From JABJOE01 sp964344145 (GTDB taxonomy: Bacteria; Patescibacteriota; Patescibacteriia; UBA9934), in NCBI GenBank assembly GCA_964344145.1, contig CAYFME010000005.1, forward strand, positions 1 through 64,000: a stretch of 64,000 nt of DNA, written 5' to 3'. The notes beneath the pieces are model-generated. The model searched no databases and was not told the origin of the DNA. It was given only the letters and a program-made list of their open reading frames with translations. A program made the translations under genes and the position numbers. Shown piece after piece: positions 17,101 to 25,003 of the stretch; within the stretch, counting starts at the first letter, position 1, and every line of letters begins with the position of its first letter.

Positions 17101-18351
17101 TCCTCGTACGCAAACAACATCTCCCTGGTTACTATCGAGTTCCCAATGGAAGATGGTACGACCGGAACCGCAACGACTTCAATGTCTTCAAACGAAGCGA
17201 AGTTCAGCTTGAGTAGTGGAAGCGGAATCTACGTTGAATCCGGTGAGAGCGCAGACGTTCTGGTGTACGTTGACGTCCCAGAGACCAGCCGAAACACTGG
17301 TGGTTCTGCAACCTCCAACGAAAAGATCATGCTTGACACCTTCTCTGACACGACCAACGACGATAACTTCAAGGCGATCGGTCAGGGATCTGGTACGACA
17401 TTGGATGATGACGACCTCACGTTGACATCAACCGATCCAGCTACCTTCGTCGTGCGTGAGACTCAGCCAACGGTAACCTTGGACGACGATTCCCCAAGTG
17501 GAACCGGTAAGGTCCCTGGTGACCAGGAAGTATTCCGCTTCACGGTGGCGGCATCCTCTAACGAGGACGTTGTCATCAACGAGCTGGTCTGGAAGATCGC
17601 AAGCACTGATAACGGTTCATCGAACTGGAACCAGTGTGACACCGATAACTCTGGAGCAAACGCTCGAACAACCAGCTCTACAGACGTTGATACAACTGAC
17701 TTTGACTTCTACAACTTGTCAAAGGACGGAACATCAACAGCCCTTGATGTCAACACAGACTGGTTGATCTTGAAGGCAACAGGTGCCGTTTGTGACGCAA
17801 CAGCGGCAGACGTAGGATTCGTCGCGCTTGCATTGGCAACGGCAGAAGTCGTGCCTGCAGGATCGAGTTACACGTACGCTCTGTACATGGACACGACTCC
17901 AGCATCTGCAACGAACGATGACAGCCTTCAGCTCACATTGACGAACGATCCGTTGGATGGTGCTACATGGCAGTCCTCAAGTGACTCTAACGAGAATGAC
18001 TTGACGTCAATCGACACAACTCTGTCCGTTTCATCCGGAACCGGATACACGGCTGGAGACATCATCTGTCTCGACCTCACAGACGATGGATGTGACAACG
18101 CATCCGTCGGAGAGGATGAGAAGGCTCTTGTTACAGGTGTCAGCACCAACGATCTGACGATCGTTCGTGGATACCTCGGAACCGAGCCAGACGAAGGTAA
18201 CGCCTTCGACTCAGGTGACGACGTCGACCGTCTCCCAGGTGCATTCGTCTGGGAAGATGACGGAAACAGCTCATCTGCAACAGCAGGTGAAGACTGGAGC
18301 GCATACTTGGTTGATGACCTACCATTGACCGGTGGCTCACTGCAGTTCTAG
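14200..18351 (+). CDS. S-layer-like surface protein
   Basis: 1383 residues. Signal peptide about 1-36 ending ATASA. Residues about 43-165 form a surface domain (LSTLYYYGYDGSRYTFPNEK at its start, a YRPGSYWIKI segment in the middle, DVPDVFFVDY at its end). A homologous copy sits at the C-terminus of the protease at 19128. An Asp/Ser linker near 240 is followed by about eight beta-sandwich repeats of roughly 110-130 residues, with recurring AVASFDFEAGS and VEAGETVTLSV-type strands. No membrane anchor is seen at the C-terminus. Codon use is biased to C-ending codons (GAC, AAC, TTC) more than its neighbours, as in highly expressed genes. It is probably the main cell-envelope lattice protein, monocistronic and ended by a strong terminator. 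Confidence 0.75.
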   Translation: MDNTFVVRRRVFAIVTTVAMILGTLSAAIVPATASAASGGDLIMGESLSTLYYYGYDGSRYTFPNEKTFMTWRADFDDVETISDSELADISLAGNVVYRPGSYWIKITSDAKTYAVSTDGMIHWIESEDVAVDYAGDDWNEGIHDVPDVFFVDYSAGASLESATAYDGLAYMDGSDYYLSWGGEKRMMNEMDDNYYWDWMFLDGEGIDDSSLSDGSDIDAAECALYDIAQTGDCSDDSDDDSDSSGDLEVSVASDTPAAMSIPNSAARVAVASFDFEAGSEDAELNSLTVTLGGLATTGAINTDGVYLYEGESRLTEGRTVNSSTRQATFSALNIAVEAGETVTLSVVVDMSTTVNDGSFYFYLSEEGDVDADGDVDGDFPLDGETHSITDIDVGSVTLTKTGSIANPTLGEDDAIVGKFQVQVGSGEDISIETITLKVDQASDHDDFKLWQGSDQIGTGEYIGNKLVLFTLDEAYEIEKSKNVNFSVSMDVGGQANDAVDVYLNSDADFNATGDDYGFNVTVTRSAYDGGSASGTEASGSCSATTDDCSYSTIQGGDITFSFGGPSASDVKDGAEDYSFLDFSVTSADWAEVDSMAIIVDGTDADSGGDSGLDDLILTDIKLVMSDDASLVAGPQELSSSGSATQQTITFSDNWVLEAGETYDMSVTADVDSTVAENNDTITMTLDVSGLTIEDANNDAIASADIVPSADMAGYAHTVASASLTVTLASTPTGDTTVVRGMDDIDVVGFNFEAGDGSDIEITDLTVEVWVDEDSGGTFAIGTEGSTNSTDRISSCSLYDTDDTLIAGPESVSSAAAGTLLFQNFSWWIDAGAIEKVFVRCNLANVAPGTDDEFAFEIDGAGAADSADITALDDEGTSLASGDITAASINASEGTKISVTANGSLTVAVDSGTPSADFVMTGSSDNHVTTLEWTATNEDFEITTLTVAEQQAKQDDADDDDSATDEDSSYANNISLVTIEFPMEDGTTGTATTSMSSNEAKFSLSSGSGIYVESGESADVLVYVDVPETSRNTGGSATSNEKIMLDTFSDTTNDDNFKAIGQGSGTTLDDDDLTLTSTDPATFVVRETQPTVTLDDDSPSGTGKVPGDQEVFRFTVAASSNEDVVINELVWKIASTDNGSSNWNQCDTDNSGANARTTSSTDVDTTDFDFYNLSKDGTSTALDVNTDWLILKATGAVCDATAADVGFVALALATAEVVPAGSSYTYALYMDTTPASATNDDSLQLTLTNDPLDGATWQSSSDSNENDLTSIDTTLSVSSGTGYTAGDIICLDLTDDGCDNASVGEDEKALVTGVSTNDLTIVRGYLGTEPDEGNAFDSGDDVDRLPGAFVWEDDGNSSSATAGEDWSAYLVDDLPLTGGSLQF

Positions 18352-18374
18352 TTCTAGAATCGCAGTTTTCCAAG

Positions 18375-18403
18375 AAACACCGACCCCTTGCGGGTCGGTG
18401 TTT
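18375..18403 (+). terminator. terminator of the S-layer gene, overlapping the next promoter
   Basis: AAACACCGACCC (18375-18386) pairs perfectly with GGGTCGGTGTTT (18392-18403), with a five-base loop. The loop and right arm contain TTGCGG, the -35 box of the gene at 18426. Confidence 0.85.
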
Positions 18404-18416
18404 CGTCTGCTAAACT
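18388..18416 (+). promoter_or_regulatory. promoter of the TPR gene, inside the terminator
   Basis: TTGCGG (18388-18393), 17-base spacer formed by the terminator's right arm, TAAACT (18411-18416). ATG 18426 is nine bases later. Confidence 0.7.
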
Positions 18417-18425
18417 TCTCCCACT

Positions 18426-19100
18426 ATGAAACGCAAAAATATCCTCTTTATTCTCGCTATCATTGTTCTGGCAGTCGTGTTCGGATCGCAATGGCAGAAC
18501 AACAATTCCTCTCAGGAACTGGTCATGCAGATGGAGGTCGACATTGATGATCAGCTGCGTGATTTTTTGGAGCGCCAGCTTAGTGTTTATCAAGCAGCAT
18601 TGGCTGCATATGAGTCTGTTGGGGGGCAGCCAGACCTCAGTCTGTATACACTGACGGCGTTTAACGCAAAGCACCTGGGTGATCTTGCACTGGCAAAGGA
18701 AATTTACGAGCAATATTTCGAAGTACACACAACAAACTACGCCGCTTATGACAGTTATGGAAGCGTCCTGCGACGTATGGGTGACCTGGAAGGTGCGGAA
18801 GACGCTTATCGAAAAGCGATCTCGCTAAATAACGACACCGAGGACTATTACATGGACCTTGTTCGTGTTTTGGAGGAAATGGGACGTGATGCTGAGGTTG
18901 AGGATGTCTACAAGGATGCTATTAAGGAAGTCGGCCAAACGCGCTCACTGCTCGTGGGGCTGGCAGAGTGGTATGCCGACCACGGGTATTGCGAGGATGC
19001 CATTAGCCATTACGAAGTTGCGCTACAGCTAGCAGAGGACGAGGGTATCGCCGAGGCGATTGAGGAAGATATTGCAGAGGTGGAAGAATCCTGCGAATAG
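18426..19100 (+). CDS. membrane-anchored TPR protein
   Basis: 224 residues. One N-terminal membrane helix (ILFILAIIVLAVVFGSQW, about 6-23) is followed by an extracytoplasmic stretch of helices. From about residue 75 these form three to four tetratricopeptide repeats, with spacing and motifs such as AKEIYEQYF, YGSVLRRMGDLEGAEDAYRK and LAEWYADHGYCEDAISHYE. TPRs bind protein partners. Its position between the S-layer gene and a secreted protease suggests a role in surface protein handling, but that is inference. The -10 box lies nine bases before the ATG. Confidence 0.7.
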   Translation: MKRKNILFILAIIVLAVVFGSQWQNNNSSQELVMQMEVDIDDQLRDFLERQLSVYQAALAAYESVGGQPDLSLYTLTAFNAKHLGDLALAKEIYEQYFEVHTTNYAAYDSYGSVLRRMGDLEGAEDAYRKAISLNNDTEDYYMDLVRVLEEMGRDAEVEDVYKDAIKEVGQTRSLLVGLAEWYADHGYCEDAISHYEVALQLAEDEGIAEAIEEDIAEVEESCE

Positions 19101-19115
19101 AGTTGGATAGTGTGC

Positions 19116-19121
19116 TAAAAT
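19116..19121 (+). promoter_or_regulatory. -10 box of the protease gene
   Basis: TAAAAT six bases before GTG 19128. There is no convincing -35. It fits the leaderless pattern seen elsewhere in the window. Confidence 0.4.
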
Positions 19122-19127
19122 GGATCC

Positions 19128-20789
19128 GTGTATTCGACCGGAAGAACAAGGTTTGAACGCGCGGTGATGATCGGTCTCATCGCCCTTTTGTGGCTGAGTC
19201 CGATCTTTTTGTTTGCAAAAGAGCCAGATGATGAACATTACGACGAACAGTGGTATCTCGATCAAGTTGATGCGCCTATTGCTTGGGATCAAGAAACGGG
19301 TTCATCGAAGATTGTGATTGCGGTGCTGGATACGGGTGTTTCGCTCGAGCATCCAGATCTCGAGCCTAATCTTTGGGAGAACAATGACGAGATCGCCGAC
19401 AATGGGAAGGACGATGATGGGAACGGTTTTATTGATGACAAGTATGGATGGGATTTTGTTGATGACGACAACGACCCAAATCCCGATGCGAGCGCTGACG
19501 CAGATCCAGATGCGATTTCGCATGGTACCGTCATTGCTGGCATTATCGGCGCGCAGGCCGACAACGAGGAAGGGGTCGCTGGCGTTATGTGGAATGTGGA
19601 GATTATGGCTGTACGCATGCTCAACAAAAATGGCGCAGGGAATTCTACGGATGCCGCAGACGCGGTTGATTATGCGGTAGAAAACGGCGCTGATGTGATT
19701 AACCTTAGTTTTGCTGGAGATGCAAATGATCCAAAGCTACGTGATTCTATTGAGGACGCGTATAATGCTGGCGTGGTTGTCGTTGCGGCATTGGGGAATG
19801 ATGGGAAGAGCACCGACAGAAATCCTGTCTATCCAGCCTGTTACAAAAATGGATCCACGGACTGGGTGATCGGCGTGGCGGCGACAACAAAAACAGACAA
19901 GAAGTCGACATTCTCAAACTTTGGACAAGACTGTACGGATCTGAGCGCGCCAGGTGAGGACATGTTTAGTACAGATTACTACGATGAAGACGATTCGGAG
20001 GACGCCTACACAGGAGGTTGGGCTGGTACATCGGTGTCGTCTCCCGTGGTTGCGGGCGCCGTTGGTATTTTGCTGTCAGCCTATCCAAGCCTCACTCCGG
20101 AAGAGGTCCGCTTGTCACTTGAGTTATCCGTAGACCCCCTTCAGGCTCCTGAGTTTATCAACAAGCTGGGCGCCGGCCGATTGAATATTCAATCAGCATT
20201 AGAAATGGCAGCAAACTATGCGGATGAGGAGGATGAAGAAGATGAGGAAGAAGAGCCGTCCGGCGACGTTGTGGTCGAGGCCGGCGAGGGCGTGTCCCCT
20301 GTGACCGGCGAGGCCGAGGCGATTTCAAGTGTGAACGCGGGTGACTACATCACCAGTCCATCGTACTCGACCGTGTACTATGTGACAGAGGATGGCGAAC
20401 GTCGGCCGTTTATGGATACAAACACCTTCTTTACCTACGAAGATTCGTTTGATCTTGTAAAGGAAGTGACGGACGCTACCTTACCGGAGTTGACGTTTGG
20501 ACAGCTGATGCTGCCAAAGGAGGGGGTGGTGCTTGTGAAGATTCAAAGTACTCCGACGGTCTATGCGCTTGGCGAGAACGATGGTGATGCGTTTGCACCG
20601 GCTCTGCGCGAGATCGAAACCGAGGAGTTGGCGATTGAGTTGTACGGGAGTGACTGGGCTGACTATGTGATTGATGTGCAATCGACCTTCTTTTCAAAGT
20701 TCGGTTCCGATGATCCAATGGAAGAAGGGGAGACTGTCGACAAAACCATTATGAAAACGCGAGCGGAATTAAGTGCGCTTGCTCAATAA
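19128..20789 (+). CDS. subtilisin-like serine protease with C-terminal surface domain
   Basis: 553 residues from GTG 19128. N-terminal hydrophobic segment 12-30 (signal peptide or anchor). S8 peptidase domain about 35-350 with the triad Asp68 (VLDTG), His132 (SHGT) and Ser302 (GTSVSSP). An acidic linker (EDEEDEEEE) near 365 leads to a C-terminal domain of about 135 residues (405-540: STVYYVTEDGERRPFMD, VLVKIQS, ELYGSDW). That domain is homologous to the N-terminal domain of the S-layer-like protein at 14200. The shared domain suggests both are held on the same surface structure. There is no obvious propeptide, so the region before the catalytic domain is unusually short. Confidence 0.85.
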   Translation: MYSTGRTRFERAVMIGLIALLWLSPIFLFAKEPDDEHYDEQWYLDQVDAPIAWDQETGSSKIVIAVLDTGVSLEHPDLEPNLWENNDEIADNGKDDDGNGFIDDKYGWDFVDDDNDPNPDASADADPDAISHGTVIAGIIGAQADNEEGVAGVMWNVEIMAVRMLNKNGAGNSTDAADAVDYAVENGADVINLSFAGDANDPKLRDSIEDAYNAGVVVVAALGNDGKSTDRNPVYPACYKNGSTDWVIGVAATTKTDKKSTFSNFGQDCTDLSAPGEDMFSTDYYDEDDSEDAYTGGWAGTSVSSPVVAGAVGILLSAYPSLTPEEVRLSLELSVDPLQAPEFINKLGAGRLNIQSALEMAANYADEEDEEDEEEEPSGDVVVEAGEGVSPVTGEAEAISSVNAGDYITSPSYSTVYYVTEDGERRPFMDTNTFFTYEDSFDLVKEVTDATLPELTFGQLMLPKEGVVLVKIQSTPTVYALGENDGDAFAPALREIETEELAIELYGSDWADYVIDVQSTFFSKFGSDDPMEEGETVDKTIMKTRAELSALAQ

Positions 20790-20796
20790 CATTTCT

Positions 20797-21804
20797 ATGG
20801 CTGACAAACCTATTGCTGTCGTAACAGGAGGGGCCGGTTTTATCGGTTCGTTTCTGTGCGAAGCGCTTTTGAAGGAGGGAAAGCGAGTGATCTGTATTGA
20901 TAACTTTAGTACAGGTCATGTTCGAAATATTGATCCGTATCTGCGCCACGCGGACTTTCAGTTTCTGCGACTAGACATTAACGAGCCAATCGATTTGGAA
21001 TCGTTTGCAGAGCTTGAGCCGTTTAAGGTGAAGTTCACGGGTGTGCAGGAGATTTATCATTTGGCCGTTCCAACATCGATTAAGCATTTTGATGATCATC
21101 GCATTCAGACACTCCTCTCGAGCTCTGTTGGGACGCGCAACGTGTTGGACCTTGCTGTGAAGTACAAGGCAAATGTGTTGTTCGCTTCGAGTTCTGTTGT
21201 GTACGGTGGTCGAACAAAGGATGTGACCGTGTTTGAGGAGGATTACAAGGGGATCGTCGATCATCTCACACCACGCGCATGTTATGACGAAGGGAAGCGA
21301 TTTTCCGAGACGATGTTCTTGACGTACGCACAAGCACAGGGTGTGCAGACACGCATCGCGCGTATCTTCCGTACCTTCGGACCGCGCATGCCGCTGTTTG
21401 ATGGCCATCAGGTTCCGGACTTCGTGATGGCCGCGTTGAATAATGAAGATGTGGTCATTAACGGGACAAAGGAGTTCAAGACATCAATGGTGTATGTCAC
21501 CGATGTTGTCGACGGACTGATGCGCTTGATGAGTGCGAAAGCTGATCCAGGTCCGGTGAACATTGGAAGTGACGTTGATTTGGCGCTCGCGGAGGTCGCG
21601 CAGAAGATTATTGATATGGCAGGATCGACGTCTAAGATCACGTATGCTGATCAGCTGATGTTTCTCACGGAGCTCGGACTGCCATCGATTGTCAAAGCAA
21701 AAGAGAAGCTATCGTGGTTCCCAGTGGTTCGCCTTGAGGACGGCCTGCAAAAGACGATTGACTACATTCGGGCCAACAAAATCTTGCTCACCGACGGGTC
21801 ATGA
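20797..21804 (+). CDS. NAD-dependent sugar epimerase/decarboxylase (UXS-like)
   Basis: 335 residues from ATG 20797. Rossmann motif GGAGFIGS near the start, and the catalytic YxxxK as YDEGKRFSE (a form typical of UDP-glucuronate decarboxylase/UDP-xylose synthase). SSSVVYG and RIFRTFGPRM fit the extended SDR family. It would make a UDP-pentose or a related nucleotide sugar for the glycosyltransferases that follow. It begins seven bases after the protease stop and runs into a GT2 gene 14 bases later. Exact substrate is not certain. Confidence 0.75.
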   Translation: MADKPIAVVTGGAGFIGSFLCEALLKEGKRVICIDNFSTGHVRNIDPYLRHADFQFLRLDINEPIDLESFAELEPFKVKFTGVQEIYHLAVPTSIKHFDDHRIQTLLSSSVGTRNVLDLAVKYKANVLFASSSVVYGGRTKDVTVFEEDYKGIVDHLTPRACYDEGKRFSETMFLTYAQAQGVQTRIARIFRTFGPRMPLFDGHQVPDFVMAALNNEDVVINGTKEFKTSMVYVTDVVDGLMRLMSAKADPGPVNIGSDVDLALAEVAQKIIDMAGSTSKITYADQLMFLTELGLPSIVKAKEKLSWFPVVRLEDGLQKTIDYIRANKILLTDGS

Positions 21805-21818
21805 GGTAACCTCGGGTC

Positions 21819-22496
21819 ATGAAAACAGTGGCCGTTATCCCAGCTTATAACGAACAGGGTCGCATTGGTGCCTCCGTGCGCGATGTGGCCTTGTTTTGCG
21901 ATGCGGCCGTCGTTGTGGATGACTGTTCACAGGACCGAACGGGGATCGAGGCACGTCAGGCCGGTGCGTCTGTTCTGCGTCACGTCATCAATCGCGGTCA
22001 GGGTGCTGCTCTGCAAACCGGCACAGACTATGCTGTCGATCACCTCGATGCGGACATTGTGGTCCATTTTGATGCTGATGGGCAGATGATGGGCGAGGAG
22101 ATTCCAAAGATGGTACAACCGATCATCGACGGCAAAGCGGATATTGTTCTTGGCTCGCGGTTTTTAACGGGCTACGTTCAGATGCCGCCGTCGCGTCGTC
22201 TTCTTCTCAAGCTTGCTATCCTTTTTACCATGAGCACCTCGGGGATTCGCATCACCGATACGCACAACGGGTTTCGCGCCTTGTCTCGTCACGCGGCAAG
22301 GCAGGTGCGCATCACCCTCGATCGCATGGCGCATGCATCCCAAATGCATGATTTGATAAAGATGCACGATCTTCGCTATGTTGAAAGGCCGGTGACCATT
22401 CGCTATACAAAAGAGACTCTTGCAAAAGGTCAATCATCGCTTGGGGCCATTCGTATCGTAAAGGACTTTGTGTTCGACAAACTATTTCATCTATGA
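21819..22496 (+). CDS. glycosyltransferase family 2, polyprenyl-phosphate type
   Basis: 225 residues. GT-A fold with VAVIPAYNEQGRIGA at the N-terminus, VVVDDCSQDRT, the DXD-type FDADGQM, and GSRFL. It resembles dolichyl-phosphate mannose/glucose synthases that load a sugar on a polyprenyl phosphate at the membrane. No C-terminal membrane helices are present. Its stop overlaps the start of a DUF2304 gene (ATGA), a pairing often seen with this GT2 type. Confidence 0.85.
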   Translation: MKTVAVIPAYNEQGRIGASVRDVALFCDAAVVVDDCSQDRTGIEARQAGASVLRHVINRGQGAALQTGTDYAVDHLDADIVVHFDADGQMMGEEIPKMVQPIIDGKADIVLGSRFLTGYVQMPPSRRLLLKLAILFTMSTSGIRITDTHNGFRALSRHAARQVRITLDRMAHASQMHDLIKMHDLRYVERPVTIRYTKETLAKGQSSLGAIRIVKDFVFDKLFHL

Positions 22497-22837
22497 TTTT
22501 TCAGATTCTCCTCGTTGCTTTTGCGCTTTTTGCGATCATCCATGCATCGCGTCAATACGCTAGACAAAAGATCAGCCGTTATTGGTTTGGGTTATGGACC
22601 ATCCTTTGGTTGGTGGTGATCCTTGTTGCTCTCGCTCCACAAACCACCGACTTGGTGGCTCAGACCGTCGGCGTGCAGAGGGGCGCAGACTTGCTCGTCT
22701 ACACAGCGGTCGTCATTTTGGTCTACGGGCTGTATCGAATGTCCGTTCGCGTCATGCGCGTGGAGCGCGAGATTACTGAGTTGGTGCGCAAGGTGGCGAT
22801 AGATCGAGCGGAGCAACCTGAGCAAAAGAACTTGTGA
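22493..22837 (+). CDS. DUF2304 membrane protein
   Basis: 114 residues with three membrane helices (3-18, 33-52, 70-88) and a charged C-terminal tail (VEREITELVRKVA) that may form a coiled coil. It matches DUF2304 in length, topology and RYWFGLW signature. These small proteins usually follow GT2 genes and may anchor or assist the enzyme; the true role is unknown. It overlaps both neighbours (ATGA upstream, GTGA downstream), so translation is coupled. Confidence 0.8.
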   Translation: MIFQILLVAFALFAIIHASRQYARQKISRYWFGLWTILWLVVILVALAPQTTDLVAQTVGVQRGADLLVYTAVVILVYGLYRMSVRVMRVEREITELVRKVAIDRAEQPEQKNL

Positions 22838-23913
22838 AGCCGCGCGTCGCTGTTATCTATTTGTGTCACGGAAATCTCCGACACCTGTCAGAGGTTGTTT
22901 CGTCTTGGGCGGCGCAGGACTATCCGCATGATCGCCTCGCGGTTGTGATGGTGCCAAATGGATCGCCCGATGGGATCGCGGACGTCATTCGTCAAGACGT
23001 CCTGCCGCGTGCGGGGAAGGATTTACCATCGACCTTGCATTTGATCGACGATGGCGAGAATAAAGGGTTTGCTGGAGGAAACAATCAGGGTATCCGTTGG
23101 GCGCAAGAGAACGGATACGACTACGTCTATCTGAACAATGGTGATCTGAAATTGGATCCGTCGACGATCAGCAGGGCGGTTGAGATGGCGGAATCGGACG
23201 AGAAGATCGGCGCTGTTCAGTCGCTCGTGTTGTACTGGCATGATCATGAAAAGGTGAATACAACGGGTGGGGTGATCCATGTTGGCGGCTACGGGTTTGC
23301 ACGCGATAACGGGAAGCGGTTGAGTGAGATCGATCGCAAAGACGGAGAGGAGATCATGTACCCATCAGGAGCGGCAACGCTGTATCGCGTATCGGCCTTG
23401 AATAACGTTGGCCTGCTTGAAGAAGGGTTCTTCATGTATCACGAAGATCTCGAGCTGGGACTGCGGTTGCGCATTGCAGGATACAAAAACGTTCTGTCGA
23501 TGCAGTCGCGGACGTTCCATGATTATCACTTTTCTCGAAATCCAAAGAAGTTTCAATGGATGGAGACGTACCGCTGGGTGGTGATGTTTGCCTATCTCAA
23601 ACCGTTGTCTTTTGTTGTCTGGATGCCGTTTGCGTGTGTTATTGAAGTCGGTTCTATCCTGATGTCTTTGAAGGGTGGATGGTTTAAATCAAAGCTGCGC
23701 TCTATTTTTGTCTCGGGCTTACCTTCGACGATCATGCTGACTCAGAAGATTCGCAAGCGGCAAAAACAACTCCGCGTTATGAAGGATCAAGACTGGCTCA
23801 AGGATGTAACGGGTCGCATTGAGTATCAGGAGCAAGGATCCGCAGTGATGGACATGGCCAATGCTATTATTGACCCGTTGTGGAGGGCGGCGCGTAAGCT
23901 TATCGTTTGGTGA
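22834..23913 (+). CDS. glycosyltransferase family 2, rhamnosyltransferase-like
   Basis: 359 residues from GTG 22834, overlapping the previous TGA. GT-A fold: VAVIYLCHGNLRHL, VMVPNGSPDG, GFAGGNNQGIRWA, then YLNNGD as the DXD-like metal site. LLEEGFFMYHEDLELGLRLR is the acceptor/ED motif found in rhamnosyl- and galactofuranosyl-type GT2 enzymes. The C-terminal 100 residues include one or two hydrophobic segments. Its neighbours are other GTs and a sugar epimerase. The rml genes at 34057-36459 could provide dTDP-rhamnose. Confidence 0.8.
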   Translation: MKPRVAVIYLCHGNLRHLSEVVSSWAAQDYPHDRLAVVMVPNGSPDGIADVIRQDVLPRAGKDLPSTLHLIDDGENKGFAGGNNQGIRWAQENGYDYVYLNNGDLKLDPSTISRAVEMAESDEKIGAVQSLVLYWHDHEKVNTTGGVIHVGGYGFARDNGKRLSEIDRKDGEEIMYPSGAATLYRVSALNNVGLLEEGFFMYHEDLELGLRLRIAGYKNVLSMQSRTFHDYHFSRNPKKFQWMETYRWVVMFAYLKPLSFVVWMPFACVIEVGSILMSLKGGWFKSKLRSIFVSGLPSTIMLTQKIRKRQKQLRVMKDQDWLKDVTGRIEYQEQGSAVMDMANAIIDPLWRAARKLIVW

Positions 23914-23914
23914 T

Positions 23915-25003
23915 ATGAAAATAGGATCCGTTATCACGGTATATCCGCCGTATCGTGGAGGGATGGGCGCTGTAGCGCAGCGCGAGATGCGCGCCATGCG
24001 CGCACGAGGTTTGGAAGTGGAAGTATTCACGGCGGATCCTCTGCACGATCAACCGTTTGAGGATAAAGGGGTGACGCCACTACGTCCGTTGTTTCGCACC
24101 GGAAACGCGTCGGTTTTGCCGCAACTGCTTTGGAAGTTGCGCACGGCCGACATTATTCATTTACACTATCCGTTTTACGGGGGTGCGTTGGCGGCGGCTC
24201 TTGCGGCGGTGTTGTGGCGCAAACCACTGGCGATCACCTATCACATGAAGGCGCAGTCTGGCGATTGGCGGAACATTATTTTTCAACTCCATCGTTGGAC
24301 CATTGAGCCTATTTTGATGCGTCTGGCAAAGATGATTTTGGTGAGTTCATTGGACTACGCGCGATCTGTTGGCCTGCGGTACAAAACGTTGCGTGAGTCT
24401 CCGTTTGGTGTAGACACAGACCTCTTTCACCCTGATGATCGCCAGCGAGATCAAGAACAGGTATCGTTTCTCTTTGTCGGTGGCATGGACAGGGCGCATG
24501 ACTTTAAGGGGATTCCTGAGCTGCTTAAAGCGATGGCGACGCTACCAAATGATGGCTGGCAACTGACATTGGTCGGTGACGGTGATCTGCGATCGTCGTA
24601 TGAGTCGCTTGCGCAGACGTACGGCATCAACCAGCGGGTACGATTCACGGGCAGCCTATCGCCGGAGGATCTCATTTATGAGTATCAGAAAGCTGATGTC
24701 CACCTGTTGCCGTCCACAAATCAATCTGAGGCGTTTGGATTAGTCACGCTTGAAGCTGGGGCCTGTGGCTGTGCATCAATCGTTTCTGATCTTCCTGGTG
24801 TGAGAACGCTTGTGCAGGATGGCAAGACCGGCTACATTGTAAAACCAGGGCATGTTGGTAGCCTAAGTTCGGCATTGATGCGTTGTTTGGACGATCCACA
24901 GCGCGTTTACGAGATGGGCGAGGCTGCGCGGCGACGTATCGAGCAAGAGTACTCCCAGAAGCATGTCATGGACCATTTGTATGAAAATTGGCATCGTCTC
25001 TAA
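23915..25003 (+). CDS. glycosyltransferase family 4
   Basis: 362 residues from ATG 23915, one base after the upstream stop; an earlier in-frame start inside the GT2 gene is rejected. GT-B fold: YPPYRGGMG, IIHLHYPFYGG, then FLFVGGMDRAHDFKGIPELL at the start of the donor domain, and the EX7E motif SEAFGLVTLEAGACG. Probably a cytoplasmic enzyme of the surface glycan pathway. Its end overlaps the next GT4 gene by 23 bases. Confidence 0.85.
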   Translation: MKIGSVITVYPPYRGGMGAVAQREMRAMRARGLEVEVFTADPLHDQPFEDKGVTPLRPLFRTGNASVLPQLLWKLRTADIIHLHYPFYGGALAAALAAVLWRKPLAITYHMKAQSGDWRNIIFQLHRWTIEPILMRLAKMILVSSLDYARSVGLRYKTLRESPFGVDTDLFHPDDRQRDQEQVSFLFVGGMDRAHDFKGIPELLKAMATLPNDGWQLTLVGDGDLRSSYESLAQTYGINQRVRFTGSLSPEDLIYEYQKADVHLLPSTNQSEAFGLVTLEAGACGCASIVSDLPGVRTLVQDGKTGYIVKPGHVGSLSSALMRCLDDPQRVYEMGEAARRRIEQEYSQKHVMDHLYENWHRL

